A stretch of DNA of 64,000 nt from Palsa-504 sp963818225 (GTDB lineage: Bacteria > Actinomycetota > Actinomycetes > Streptosporangiales > Streptosporangiaceae). Below the pieces are notes generated by a model. It saw only the letters and a program-made list of their open reading frames with translations. It made no database searches and had not been told where the DNA came from. Every line of letters begins with the position of its first letter. Position 1 is the first letter of the stretch. The stretch is taken from NCBI GenBank assembly GCA_963818225.1, contig CAWFRO010000010.1, positions 62,001 to 126,000 on the forward strand, in the 5' to 3' direction. Shown piece after piece: positions 46,950 to 55,138 of this stretch. Both the position numbers and the translations under genes were made by a program.

Positions 46950-48522
46950 GCGGGCGCTATACCGCAGCGGGCCGGGCCGCCACCGAAGGTACGGGCTCGG
47001 CCTGCCTGCCGTACCTTCCGGTGAAGAGAAGACAGGCTACTGCGACCGTAATCTGGCCCTGATCATCCGCACCTCGCTGGCCAGCTTCGGTGCCCTGCTG
47101 ATCAGCCAGGCCCGGTTCGTGTTCCTGAACGCCCTGTTCACCTGGGTGTTCTTGCCGTTCTTGGTGTTCACCATCGGCTACTACGTCATCTCCCTGTGCG
47201 TTAACCTCCGCACCCGCGGATTCGACCTGGCGGCGCACCGCGAGCTCGTCGCCTCGTGGCGTCCTCGCCGCTACCCGTCGCTGGACGTGTTCTTGCCCGT
47301 CTGCGGCGAGCCGCCCTCCGTCCTGGCCAACACGTGGACTCACGTCTTCGAGCTCATTCGGGCCTACCCGGGTACCTCGACCGCCTACGTTCTCGACGAG
47401 GGACGGACGAGCGAGTGCGGGTCATGGCCGAGGACTTCGGGTTCAGCTGGATCGCGCGGTCTGACCGTGGCTGGATAAGAAAGCCGGCAACCTGCGGCAC
47501 GGATTTGCCTGCTCATCCGGCCAGTTCATCCTCGTCCTGGATGCTGACTTCGCGCCCCGGGCCGATCTGCCGGCCGAGATGCTCCCGTACTTCGACGCCG
47601 ACGACTCGATCGGTATCGTGCAGTCGCCGCAGTACTTCCGGACCCGCGGGCGCATGTCATGGATGGAACGGGGCGCTGGCGCGGTGCAGGAACTGTTCTA
47701 CCGGCTCGTGCAGGTCTCCAGGGACCGGCACGATGGCGCGATCTGCGTGGGCTCCTGCGCGATCTACCGCCGCGAAGCGCTGGCGGCCAACGGCGGCACC
47801 ACGCTGATCGAGCACTCCGAGGACGTGCACACCGGGTTCGATCTGCGCCGGGCCGGCTGGCGCCTGCGGTACATACCGCTCGCGCTGCGGCCGGCCTGTG
47901 CCCGTCCGATCCGGATTCCTTTCTCGCCCAGCAGTACCGGTGGTGCGCTGGATCCATGTCGTTGCTCGGATCCAGGAAGTTCTGGGCCGCGCGCATGCGC
48001 TGGCGGACCCGGTGTTGCTATGTTTCGGGATTCTGTTACTACGTGCACACCGCCTTGTTCATTTTCGTCAGTCCGGCGATCCCCCTGGTGATGCTGATTT
48101 TCATACCGGAGCGGGTCCGGCTGATCAACTACATATTCATCATCCCGTCGTTCATGTACAACCTGGTGGTCTTCCCCGCCTGGCACCGCTCCCGGTTCGG
48201 GCCCGAGGCGCTCATGACCAAGCTGTTGTACGGATGGGCCCACCTGTTCGCGCTCTGGGACATCTGCCGACGCAGACGTATGGGCTGGCAGGTTACCGGC
48301 AGTGGTGAGAGGAAGGCCGGGACACGCCGTGTGTGGGTCGGCCTGACGGTCTGGAACGGCGGCACCGGACTGGCCTGGGTGACGCTGGCGGTATGGCGCA
48401 TGACCCGATTCGGGCCGTCTTTCATCCCGCTCCTGGCCTCGGGTCTGCTCGCCTGCGCCATCACGGGGATGGCACTCGGCGCACGCCGCAACCATGTCCG
48501 GGTCACAGGGGGAGCCTCCTAG
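46936..48522 (+). pseudogene. Module 3: processive family 2 glycosyltransferase with three apparent frameshifts
   Basis: The pieces line up with the module 1 synthase: FDLAAHRELVASWRPRRYPS and VFLPVCGEPPSVLANTW (frame 1), TDERVRVMAEDFGFSWIARS (next), DKKAGNLRHGF, ILVLDADFAPRADL and SEDVHTGFDLRRAGW (next), then DSFLAQQYRWCAGSMSLLG to the end. Breaks lie near 47400, 47475 and 47895. Each is one missing base and the three together restore the original frame. All catalytic motifs (D, D, D, QxxRW) are still encoded. If repaired the protein would be about 529 residues. Confidence 0.72.
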
Positions 48523-49470
48523 GTGAAGCTCGTGCGGATCGTGATAATCGCGGCAGCAGTGCTCGCCGCGCTCGCGACGATCGTGGCGGCCGCCATGCAC
48601 GACAAATCCACGGGCGCGGGATCCCGCGCCCCGGCAGCGCCGGCCCGGTCAGTCTTCCTGCGACGCCAGAGACCTACCTCGGGGTTTACGTGCCCGGGGT
48701 GCCTGATTCGTACGCTCCCGTGAGGGCGTTCACGACGGCGACCGGAGTCAGGCCACGTGTGACCGTCTACTACAGCGGATGGCTGGAGCCGTTCCGGACC
48801 AGCTTCGCCGCGACAGCGGCCGCACGGTGTGCTGCCTCTGGTGCAGATCGAGCCGACTGGGATCAGCCTGAGCGCGATCGCAGCGGGGAAATATGACGGA
48901 TACCTGAGTTCCTACGCTGAGGCCGTCCGTGATTACGGCCGTCCCGTCATCTTGAGCTTCGGCCATGAGATGAACGGGTCGTGGTATTCCTGGAGCAGCG
49001 GGCAGTCATCGCCGGCGTCGTATATCGCCGCCTGGCGGCATATCGTGCACGAGTTCCGTATAGCCGGGACCGAGAACGTGACCTGGCTGTGGACGGTGAA
49101 TATCGTCGACGCGCCGGCCGGCATTCCCGACCCGGGGTCCTGGTGGCCGGGAAGCTCGTATGTGACATGGGTAGGCATCGACGGCTACTACGCCACGCCG
49201 TCAACGACCTTCGCGCCCTTGTTCGGGCCAACCATTGTCGCTGTGCGCGCACTGACCAGTGACCCCATACTCATCGCCGAGACGGGCGCAGCGGACACGG
49301 CGAGCCAGCCAGCTCAGATTGCTGACGCCTTCGCTGGTGTCCGGACGTACGGGCTGCTGGGATTGATCTGGTTCGACGCCAAAGGGAAGCAAGACTGGCG
49401 CCTGGACCGTCCGCCCGCAGTCGCCGCGTTCCGCCAGGGTGCTGAGGCATACCAAGGGCCAGCGTCATGA
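48523..49470 (+). pseudogene. Module 3: GH26 glycoside hydrolase with two apparent frameshifts
   Basis: The GTG directly follows the GT2 stop. The first frame encodes the anchor (LVRIVIIAAAVLAALATIVA). Around 48652 the next frame takes over with LPATPETYLGVYVPGVPDSY and VTVYYSGWLEPFRTSF. Around 48828 the first frame returns with LPLVQIEPTGISLSAIAAGK. The catalytic part is intact: ILSFGHEMNGSWYSWSSG, SWWPGSSYVTWVGIDGYYA and ILIAETGAADTA. If repaired the length is about 315 residues. Subgroup matches the module 2 enzyme. The stop overlaps the next ATG. Confidence 0.72.
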
Positions 49471-50443
49471 GACATGGGTCGCTCGCGCGGAAAACCATGA
49501 GATCGCGGCTGGTGATACTGGCCGCCATCGTTATCGCCGCTGCCGCCGTGACCTTCGCGATCACCCGCGCCACTGGCTCTTCGTCGCCTCGGCTCCGGAT
49601 GAAGGCACGTCCCTGCCGTCAAAGTCGGCATCCTACCTGGGCGTCTACGAGTCCGGGCCGCCCGGCACGTACCAGCCGGTCGCGGACTTCACCAGGCTGA
49701 GCGGCAGGCAGCCGAACCTGGTCGGGTACTACAGCGGCTGGGGCGAACCCTTCAAGACCTCGTTCGCGGAGACGGTCAGCGGACACGGCGCCGTCACGAT
49801 GGTGCAGATGGATCCCACTCTCGTCTCCGTCCAGAAGATCGCCGCCGGCGGCTACGACCGCTATCTGCGCATCTTTGCCGACAGCGTCCGGGACTTCGGC
49901 CATCCGGTCGTCATCGGATTCGGGCACGAGATGAACGCGGACTGGTACTCGTGGGGCTACGGACAGCTCCCGGCTTCGACGTTCGTGGCGGCCTGGCGGC
50001 ACATCGTCACGCTGTTCCGCAGTCAGGGCGCCGACAACGTCACCTGGCTGTGGACCATCCAGGCGGATGAGCCCGGCACCGGGCCGGTCGCCTCCTGGTG
50101 GCCGGGCGCGAAGTACGTCACCTGGGTCGGCATCGACGGCTACTACTACCGTTCCTACGAAACCTTCGCCAGCATCTTCGGCAAGACCATTGCCCAGGTG
50201 CGGGCCTTCACCGGTCAGCCGGTGCTGCTGTCGGAGACCGCGGCGGGTCCCGAGGCCGGCCAGGCGGCAAAGATCCCCGACCTCTTCGCCGGGATGCACC
50301 AGTACGACGCGCTCGGGCTGGTGTGGTTCGACATCGCCCAGGACGACGGGATCTACCATCAGGACTGGCACATCGAGGACAACCCGGCGGCCGAAGCGGC
50401 CTTCCGGCGGGCCGCCTCCGCCCTGGCCCTGGCGCATCCGTAA
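49467..50443 (+). CDS. Additional GH26 glycoside hydrolase after module 3, apparent frameshift near the N-terminus
   Basis: The anchor SRLVILAAIVIAAAAVTFAI is in the first frame (ATG at 49467, alternative at 49497). Near 49600 the frame changes to SLPSKSASYLGVYESGPPG and then stays open to the stop. The catalytic motifs are IGFGHEMNADWYSWGYG and PVLLSETAAGPEAG, with VASWWPGAKYVTWVGIDGYYY. It is clearly closest to the module 1 GH26, even though it lies beside module 3. The repaired length is about 325 residues. The stop is 1 base short of where the ClpP-like gene on the other strand loses its recognisable C-terminus. Confidence 0.78.
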
Positions 50444-51175
50444 CTTGCCGGAGGGCCGGGCTGGGGTTGTCTCCTGGGCCTGGATGAGGCCGTAGCCGAT
50501 GGCCTGGGCCGTGGTCAGCGAACGGCGGCGGCGGGCATCCTCGCGGATCTCGTCCACCTCGCGGCCGGTGACCTCGGCCAGCCTGAAGTACAGCGTGTCG
50601 AGCATGCGGGTCAGCTGCTGCTGGCGCGCGGTGACGGCGGTGACGGTCCCGCCGACTTCGAGCCTGGGCTCGGCCAGGGTGAAGATGGCGTTCGGGTAGC
50701 CGATCCGGCGCGGGCAAGAGGCCAGGATGCCCAGGGCAGGTCCGCTGATCTCGCCGCTCACGCAGCCGTGCACCGGGACGCGCAGGACGTCGAGGATGCC
50801 CATCACGGTGAGGGCGGCAGGCAGGTCGGACCGGAAGTTCTGCAGTTCCAGGCGGACCGGCCCCTCCCCCTCGGCGTCCAGGGTGAGCAGCTGGGCCGAC
50901 AGCCGCGCGGCGGCCTCGTCGTCCAGCGGGCCGGAGGCGAGCACGATCCGCTTGGCCAGCAGCCGCTCGTACAGCGTGGCCCGCCAGTCGGCGTTGGGGT
51001 CGGTCCAGACCCGGACCGGCGGTTCCTGAGCCGGCCAGGGGACGCCCGGCGGCGCGGTGAACGGGCGGCCCGGTGTCCCGGGGGGGCCGGGGGTACCGGG
51101 GGTGCCGGGCCAGCCGGGCTCCCCCGGGCGGGGCGGGATTCCGGGCAGGTGCGCACGTGCCGCGCCGTGGGTCAT
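49619..51175 (-). CDS. ClpP-like serine protease homologue, ORF running antisense into the GH26 gene
   Basis: The N-terminal 55 residues are Pro/Gly-rich. The ClpP-like domain follows: YERLLAKRIVLASGPLDDEA, LLTLDAEGEGPVRLELQNF, ALTVMGILDVLRVPVHGCVS, ISGPALGILASCPRRIGYPN and REVDEIREDARRRRSLTTAQ. The Ser of the usual GxAxS(M/A)G motif is not clear (GCVSGEISGPALG), so activity is uncertain. The recognisable domain ends near 50450. The frame then stays open for another 830 bases antisense to the GH26 gene, giving 518 residues with an unrelated tail. The true 3' end is probably lost or altered there. The start overlaps the HTH gene stop (ATGA). Confidence 0.6.
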   Translation of the reverse strand: MTHGAARAHLPGIPPRPGEPGWPGTPGTPGPPGTPGRPFTAPPGVPWPAQEPPVRVWTDPNADWRATLYERLLAKRIVLASGPLDDEAAARLSAQLLTLDAEGEGPVRLELQNFRSDLPAALTVMGILDVLRVPVHGCVSGEISGPALGILASCPRRIGYPNAIFTLAEPRLEVGGTVTAVTARQQQLTRMLDTLYFRLAEVTGREVDEIREDARRRRSLTTAQAIGYGLIQAQETTPARPSGKLRMRQGQGGGGPPEGRFGRRVVLDVPVLMVDPVVLGDVEPHQPERVVLVHPGEEVGDLCRLAGLGTRRGLRQQHRLTGEGPHLGNGLAEDAGEGFVGTVVVAVDADPGDVLRARPPGGDRPGAGLIRLDGPQPGDVVGALTAEQRDDVPPGRHERRSRELSVAPRVPVRVHLVPESDDDRMAEVPDAVGKDAQIAVVAAGGDLLDGDESGIHLHHRDGAVSADRLRERGLEGFAPAAVVPDQVRLPAAQPGEVRDRLVRAGRPGLVDAQVGCRL

Positions 51176-51561
51176 CGGCCGGCTCCTTCCGCGGGGTGGT
51201 CGAGTTTCCAGGTGATCTGGCTGCCGACGGCGGCCGCGTAACGCTCGAGCGTGGAAGCGCGCACGTCGGCGGTACCGGATTCCAGCCGGGCGACTGCGGA
51301 CTGGGAGGTTCCCATCCGGGCCGCGATCTCGGTCTGGGACAGGCCGGCCGCCTGCCGCTGCCCAGCCAGCTCCCGGACGAGACGGCCACGGTCCTCGGCC
51401 ATCCGGGCCGCCTGCTCATCCGCCCGGCGGCGCAGCGCCATCTCGCGGAAACCCGGCATGACCGGCAGCGCAGCTTCCTGATCGCGCTGCGCCGGCTCGG
51501 GAGCCCCCGCGGACTCGAGGGGCTCAGGAGTTCCGGGCGTGGGGTCGCGCCTACCGCTCAT
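51172..51561 (-). CDS. XRE-family helix-turn-helix regulator
   Basis: The protein has 129 residues. The HTH is LSQTEIAARMGTSQSAVARLESGTADVRASTLERYAAAVG-like in the C-terminal half, with the recognition helix at SQSAVARLESG. The N-terminal half is charged and probably helical. Its stop overlaps the start of the ClpP-like gene, so the two form a coupled pair. Such HTH/ClpP-like pairs recur in actinomycetes; the natural guess is that the protease homologue controls the regulator. A palindrome immediately upstream suggests autoregulation. Confidence 0.82.
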   Translation of the reverse strand: MSGRRDPTPGTPEPLESAGAPEPAQRDQEAALPVMPGFREMALRRRADEQAARMAEDRGRLVRELAGQRQAAGLSQTEIAARMGTSQSAVARLESGTADVRASTLERYAAAVGSQITWKLDHPAEGAGR

Positions 51562-51572
51562 ACCTTTAATGC

Positions 51573-51590
51573 TATCTCATATTCGAGATA
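51573..51590. promoter_or_regulatory. Inverted repeat TATCTC-N6-GAGATA, candidate HTH operator
   Basis: Six-base arms pair perfectly around ATATTC. The site lies 12 bases upstream of the HTH start codon and is AT-rich, overlapping the expected promoter -10 region. It is a good candidate for autorepression by the HTH protein. Confidence 0.55.
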
Positions 51591-51699
51591 ATACCCGCGA
51601 CTCCAGCCGGCGCCGGCCTGCCGGTGCAGTCTTCGCGGACTTCCGACGCCACTATTCCGTTGACTGATATATTGACCGACGTATTAGGAGGCGGTGCTC

Positions 51700-52038
51700 G
51701 TGCGCGGACAGGGCAGCAGGGCCGGGCAGGACGTGCTGCGGCGGGCCGGCGACGCGTCGGTGCTGATCCTGATCAGCCTGGCCGACGGCCCCAAGCATGG
51801 TTACGCGCTGATCCAGGACATCAAGGAGCTCGCCGACGTCACGCTCGGGCCCGGCACGCTCTACGGCGCCCTGGACCGGCTTGACCGGCTCGGGTTGATC
51901 GAGTCGCTGCCCGCCGACGACCGGCGCCATCCCTACCGCATTACCGCACCGGGGGCGGCGGCGCTTCGTGCGCACCTCGATTCGCTCGAGCGAGTCAGCG
52001 CAGCCGGGCGGCTGCGGCTGCAGCTGGGCGGCATCTGA
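51700..52038 (+). CDS. PadR-family transcriptional regulator
   Basis: PadR proteins are winged-helix regulators, often of transporters or stress genes. The wHTH is ASVLILISLADGPKHGYALI, LTLGPGTLYGALDRLDRLGL-like and RRHPYRITAPGAAALRAHLD. The product is 112 residues from the GTG at 51700, which has AGGAGG eight bases upstream; a GTG at 51694 is too close to it. Upstream lie two TTGAC half-sites (51660 and 51673) that may form a promoter or operator. The next gene starts directly at its stop, so it probably regulates its own operon, which ends in signal peptidase. Confidence 0.85.
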   Translation: MRGQGSRAGQDVLRRAGDASVLILISLADGPKHGYALIQDIKELADVTLGPGTLYGALDRLDRLGLIESLPADDRRHPYRITAPGAAALRAHLDSLERVSAAGRLRLQLGGI

Positions 52039-52530
52039 GTGAATGACCGCCGGACGGCCCGGACGGTCCAGACCGCGCTGCGGTGCTACCCGGCCCGCTG
52101 GCGGCGGCGGCACGGCGACGAGGCCGCCGAGCTAGCGGCGCTGCTCATCAGGGACGGCACCCCGGCAGGCTCGATCGCCTGGAGCTACCTGGCTGGCGCA
52201 GCGCGGGAGTGGCTGACCCCGTCCCCCGGACGGCGGCTGAGCGCGGCGGCCTGCGCGCTGCTCGTCGCGGCCTGTTCGCTGGGCGCCTCGGCCGGGCTGC
52301 TGGCCTCAGCGGCTCCGGCCAAGGCGGCCTCGGCCAAAACGGCACCCGCCGAAACGGCCCCGGCCAAAACGGCCCCGGCCAAAACGGCACCCGCCGGGAC
52401 GGCTAGCGCGAGCCGGGCGGCCGTACTTGCGCCCGGGCCGCGCCGGCCAGGCGGGGCTGAGCCCGGCCCGGGCACGCTCCCCGTCACCGGCCACCGGCGG
52501 ATGATCGTCTGGGCCGCCGGGCATGGCTGA
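52039..52530 (+). CDS. Small membrane protein with KTAPA repeats, unknown function
   Basis: The protein is 163 residues. Residues 1-60 are charged, with LRCYPARWRRRHGDEAAELA, a phrase common in proteins next to PadR genes in actinomycetes. One membrane segment (AACALLVAACSLGASAGLLA) follows. An Ala/Lys/Thr/Pro repeat (KTAPA units, 15-bp DNA repeats at 52331-52400) forms the outer stalk. The GTG start is immediately after the PadR stop; the end overlaps the signal peptidase start by eight bases. It is likely cotranscribed with both. Function is unknown. Confidence 0.6.
   Translation: MNDRRTARTVQTALRCYPARWRRRHGDEAAELAALLIRDGTPAGSIAWSYLAGAAREWLTPSPGRRLSAAACALLVAACSLGASAGLLASAAPAKAASAKTAPAETAPAKTAPAKTAPAGTASASRAAVLAPGPRRPGGAEPGPGTLPVTGHRRMIVWAAGHG
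52331..52400 (+). repeat. 15-bp coding tandem repeat (KTAPA)
   Basis: Units of the form AAAACGGCCCCGGCC repeat four to five times with small changes. They stay in frame in the stalk of the small membrane protein. Confidence 0.7.
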
Positions 52531-53119
52531 ACCGGCTGACACCGGGCCGGCCGAGGGCCGCCCGGGGCGGCGCCGGCGGTGGAAGCGGATGCTGGCCGAG
52601 GCGGCGATCATCATCCTGGTGGCCGGGCTGGCGGCCGGCCTGCTGCGGGCGTTCGCGTTCGAGACCTTCTGGATTCCCTCGGCGTCAATGGTGCCGACGC
52701 TGGACGTGTACGACCGGATTCTGGTCCAGAAGGCGTTCTTCAGCTGGCATGACGTACGCGAGGGCGACATCGTGGTGTTCGGCCAGCCGCCGCTCGATCA
52801 CTGCGGCCAGGAAGGCGACCTGGTCAAGCGAGTCATCGCCCTGCCGGGACAGACGATCTACTCCTCGGGTAACCGCATCTACGTAAACGGACGGCTGCTC
52901 GCCGAGCCGTATCTGCCGCACAATGACCCGCTGGGGCCGACGATAGCGAGCAGCCAGCACCCCTACCGGGTGCCGCCAGGCGAGTTCTACGTGCTGGGCG
53001 ACAACCGGGCCGATTCATGCGACAGCCGGTTCTGGGGACCCGTCACGGGGTCCAGCATCGTCGGCAAGGTAGTGCTGATCTGGTGGCAAGACGGCCGCCC
53101 CGACTTCCGCAAGTTCTGA
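52523..53119 (+). CDS. lepB: Type I signal peptidase
   Basis: Signal peptidase I removes signal peptides on the outer face of the membrane. It uses a Ser-Lys dyad: Ser55 in PSASMVPTL and Lys102 in VKRVIALPG. The C-terminal GDNRADSCDSRFWGPV box is complete. One N-terminal membrane segment (EAAIIILVAGLAAGLLRAF) anchors it. The length of 198 residues is on the short side but usual for actinobacterial paralogues. It overlaps the upstream gene by eight bases. It lies near the exported GH26 proteins, but no direct link is shown. Confidence 0.92.
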   Translation: MAEPADTGPAEGRPGRRRRWKRMLAEAAIIILVAGLAAGLLRAFAFETFWIPSASMVPTLDVYDRILVQKAFFSWHDVREGDIVVFGQPPLDHCGQEGDLVKRVIALPGQTIYSSGNRIYVNGRLLAEPYLPHNDPLGPTIASSQHPYRVPPGEFYVLGDNRADSCDSRFWGPVTGSSIVGKVVLIWWQDGRPDFRKF

Positions 53120-53198
53120 TGATGGCCCGTGTTCTGATGATGGCCGGTTCTGTGAGCCCGCGACGGCGCGGGGCGAAGACGGGAGGGACGCGGCCGGC

Positions 53199-53789
53199 TC
53201 AGGCGGCAGGGCCAGCGGGCCAGTCGTCGTCGGGGGACCCCGGGAACGGGCGGGAGAACCTGGGTCGCGGAACACGCGGTCGGCGGGCGGGGCCGGCGGG
53301 GAGCTGATCGCCGCGCACGGGAACCGCGACCGGCCAGCACGATTCGGCCCACACGGTCAGGCCGGGGCCGTCCTCGACGTAGCCCCAGCGGCTGGTGTAC
53401 GCGGCGACCAGGGCCAGGCCACGGCCACCTTCGGCCATCATGTCTGCGGTCAGCGGGTCCAGGGGGCGGGCCACCGGGAGCGACGGGCCGCCGCCGTCGT
53501 CGGTGACGGCGAGCCTGGCCACCCCGTCTCGCGGGAGGTCGACCTCGACGGTGAACGCGCCGCCCTGGCCCGAGGCGGTGTGCGTGATGGCGTTCGTGCA
53601 TAGTTCGGACACGCAGGTCATGAGGACCTCGCGGGCCGGGCAGCCGGCCAGCAGCTCGGCCACGAACCGGCGGGCCTCAGACACGGACGCCGGGACGCCG
53701 CGGAACATTCGGGTCCAGGGGGGCGCCGGTTGGGCGGGGCCCGCTGACCCGAAGGAACCCACGTGAAGCACTGGGTAGGCACCGGTCAC
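53199..53789 (-). CDS. ATP-binding regulatory protein (HATPase, anti-sigma type)
   Basis: The GHKL fold is seen in VLMTCVSELCTNAITHTASG (N box), VTDDGGGPSLP (G1) and GGRGLALVAAYTSRWGY (G2). A long Pro/Arg-rich C-terminal tail (about 150-196) follows and is unusual. The GTG start has a strong AGGAGGTGA. It is related to the ATPase at 12421 in type but not closely. No sigma or antagonist partner is adjacent; the role is presumably phosphorylation-linked regulation of a sigma factor. Confidence 0.8.
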   Translation of the reverse strand: MTGAYPVLHVGSFGSAGPAQPAPPWTRMFRGVPASVSEARRFVAELLAGCPAREVLMTCVSELCTNAITHTASGQGGAFTVEVDLPRDGVARLAVTDDGGGPSLPVARPLDPLTADMMAEGGRGLALVAAYTSRWGYVEDGPGLTVWAESCWPVAVPVRGDQLPAGPARRPRVPRPRFSRPFPGSPDDDWPAGPAA

Positions 53790-53998
53790 AGTAGGTCACC
53801 TCCTGTCGAGTAACTCCTACAGTGTGTGACGCGCGATCGGGCGAAAAGGTTCACTCTGACTTCCCGGACAGACGGCCACGGCCGTGCGCAACGGCAACTA
53901 CCTGCCCAGATCGGTATTTCGTACCTTTTGCCCCTTCCGTGGCAGATGGGTCGGGGAGACACTATAGGGACGAGCCCCGGGACAGGAGCGGATGCAAC

Positions 53999-55138
53999 GT
54001 GGCGGAACTGCTCGGCTGCGTGGCGGAACAGGCGCTGGTCGACCACCACTGTCACGGGGTGCTGTACCGCGACGCGGACGGGGCCACGCTGGAGTCGCTG
54101 CTGACCGAGGGCCCGGGCTGGCCGGGCGGCTCGGTGTTCGACTCCCAGGCCGGGTTCGCGTTCCGGCGGCTGTGCCCGCCCATCCTCGGCCTGCCGCCGC
54201 ACGCCGAGCTGGCCGACTACACCACGCGCCGCGCCGAGCTCGGCGCGGCGGAGGTGAGCAGGCGCTTCATGGTGGCGGCCGGATTGTCCGCGGTGTGCGT
54301 GGACACCGGCTACACCCCGGAGCCGCTGACTTCCCCGGCGGAGCTCGGCGAGCTGGCCGGGGCGACCGCGCGCGAGATCGTCCGGCTGGAGCGCGTGGCC
54401 GAGGACGTGGCCGCGGCCGGGATCGGCGCGGGCGGCTTCGCCGACGCGGTGCGCTCCGCCCTGGCCACCCGCACCGCGGACGCGGTGGCGGTCAAGTCGA
54501 TCGCCGCCTACCGGACCGGGCTGGACCTGAATCCGCTGCGGCCGGACGACGCCGAGGTGACGGCGGCGGCCGGGCGCTGGCTGGCGACCCCTGGCGCAAG
54601 GTCCGGGCTGCCCCGGGTCTTCGACGAGACGCTGGAGCGGTTCCTCATCTGGTGCGGCGTGGACCTCGGGCTGCCGGTGCAGTTCCACGCCGGCTACGGG
54701 GACAGCGACGTCGACCTGCACCGCGGCAACCCGCTGCTGCTCACCCCGCTGCTGCGGGCCATCCAGCCGGCCGGCGTACCGGTCATGCTGCTGCACAACT
54801 ACCCCTACCACCGCGAGGCGGGCTACCTGGCCCAGGTCTTCCCGCACGTATACGTCGACGTGGGCCTGGCCGCCCACAACCTGGGCAGCCGCGCCACCGC
54901 CCTGCTCGCCGAGGCGCTGGAGCTGGCGCCGTTCGGCAAATTCCTGTACTCCTCGGATGCGTTCGGGCTGCCGGAACTGCACTACCTGGCCGCGGCGCTG
55001 TTCCGCCGCGCGCTGTCCGATTTCCTGGCCGCGGGGCTGGCCGGCGATCTTTATTCCGAACGCACTGTGGTGCGCCTGGCCCGCATGCTCTGCGCCGACA
55101 ACGCCAAGCGCGCCTACGGCCTCGGCGACCGGATGTAG
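53999..55138 (+). CDS. Amidohydrolase family protein (amidohydro_2, FluG-like)
   Basis: A TIM-barrel metal hydrolase. The metal site starts ALVDHHCHGVLYR (HxH). Later motifs are PVQFHAGYGDSDVDL, VMLLHNYPYHREAGYL, VYVDVGLAAHNLG and FLYSSDAFGLPELHYL, with the Ser-Asp of SSD as the last ligand. This matches the amidohydrolase domain found alone or fused to glutamine synthetase (FluG). The GTG at 53999 has AGGAG upstream, so I exclude 59 codons of unconserved sequence before it. Length is 379 residues. Its stop overlaps the end of miaA by 25 bases in convergent orientation. The substrate is unknown. Confidence 0.8.
   Translation: MAELLGCVAEQALVDHHCHGVLYRDADGATLESLLTEGPGWPGGSVFDSQAGFAFRRLCPPILGLPPHAELADYTTRRAELGAAEVSRRFMVAAGLSAVCVDTGYTPEPLTSPAELGELAGATAREIVRLERVAEDVAAAGIGAGGFADAVRSALATRTADAVAVKSIAAYRTGLDLNPLRPDDAEVTAAAGRWLATPGARSGLPRVFDETLERFLIWCGVDLGLPVQFHAGYGDSDVDLHRGNPLLLTPLLRAIQPAGVPVMLLHNYPYHREAGYLAQVFPHVYVDVGLAAHNLGSRATALLAEALELAPFGKFLYSSDAFGLPELHYLAAALFRRALSDFLAAGLAGDLYSERTVVRLARMLCADNAKRAYGLGDRM

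Noticed and set aside
31078..50443. Genomic island with flanking attachment sites or a tRNA
   Set aside because: No tRNA, integrase, transposase or clear direct repeats at the ends were found by eye, although the ClpP-like truncation hints at a junction.
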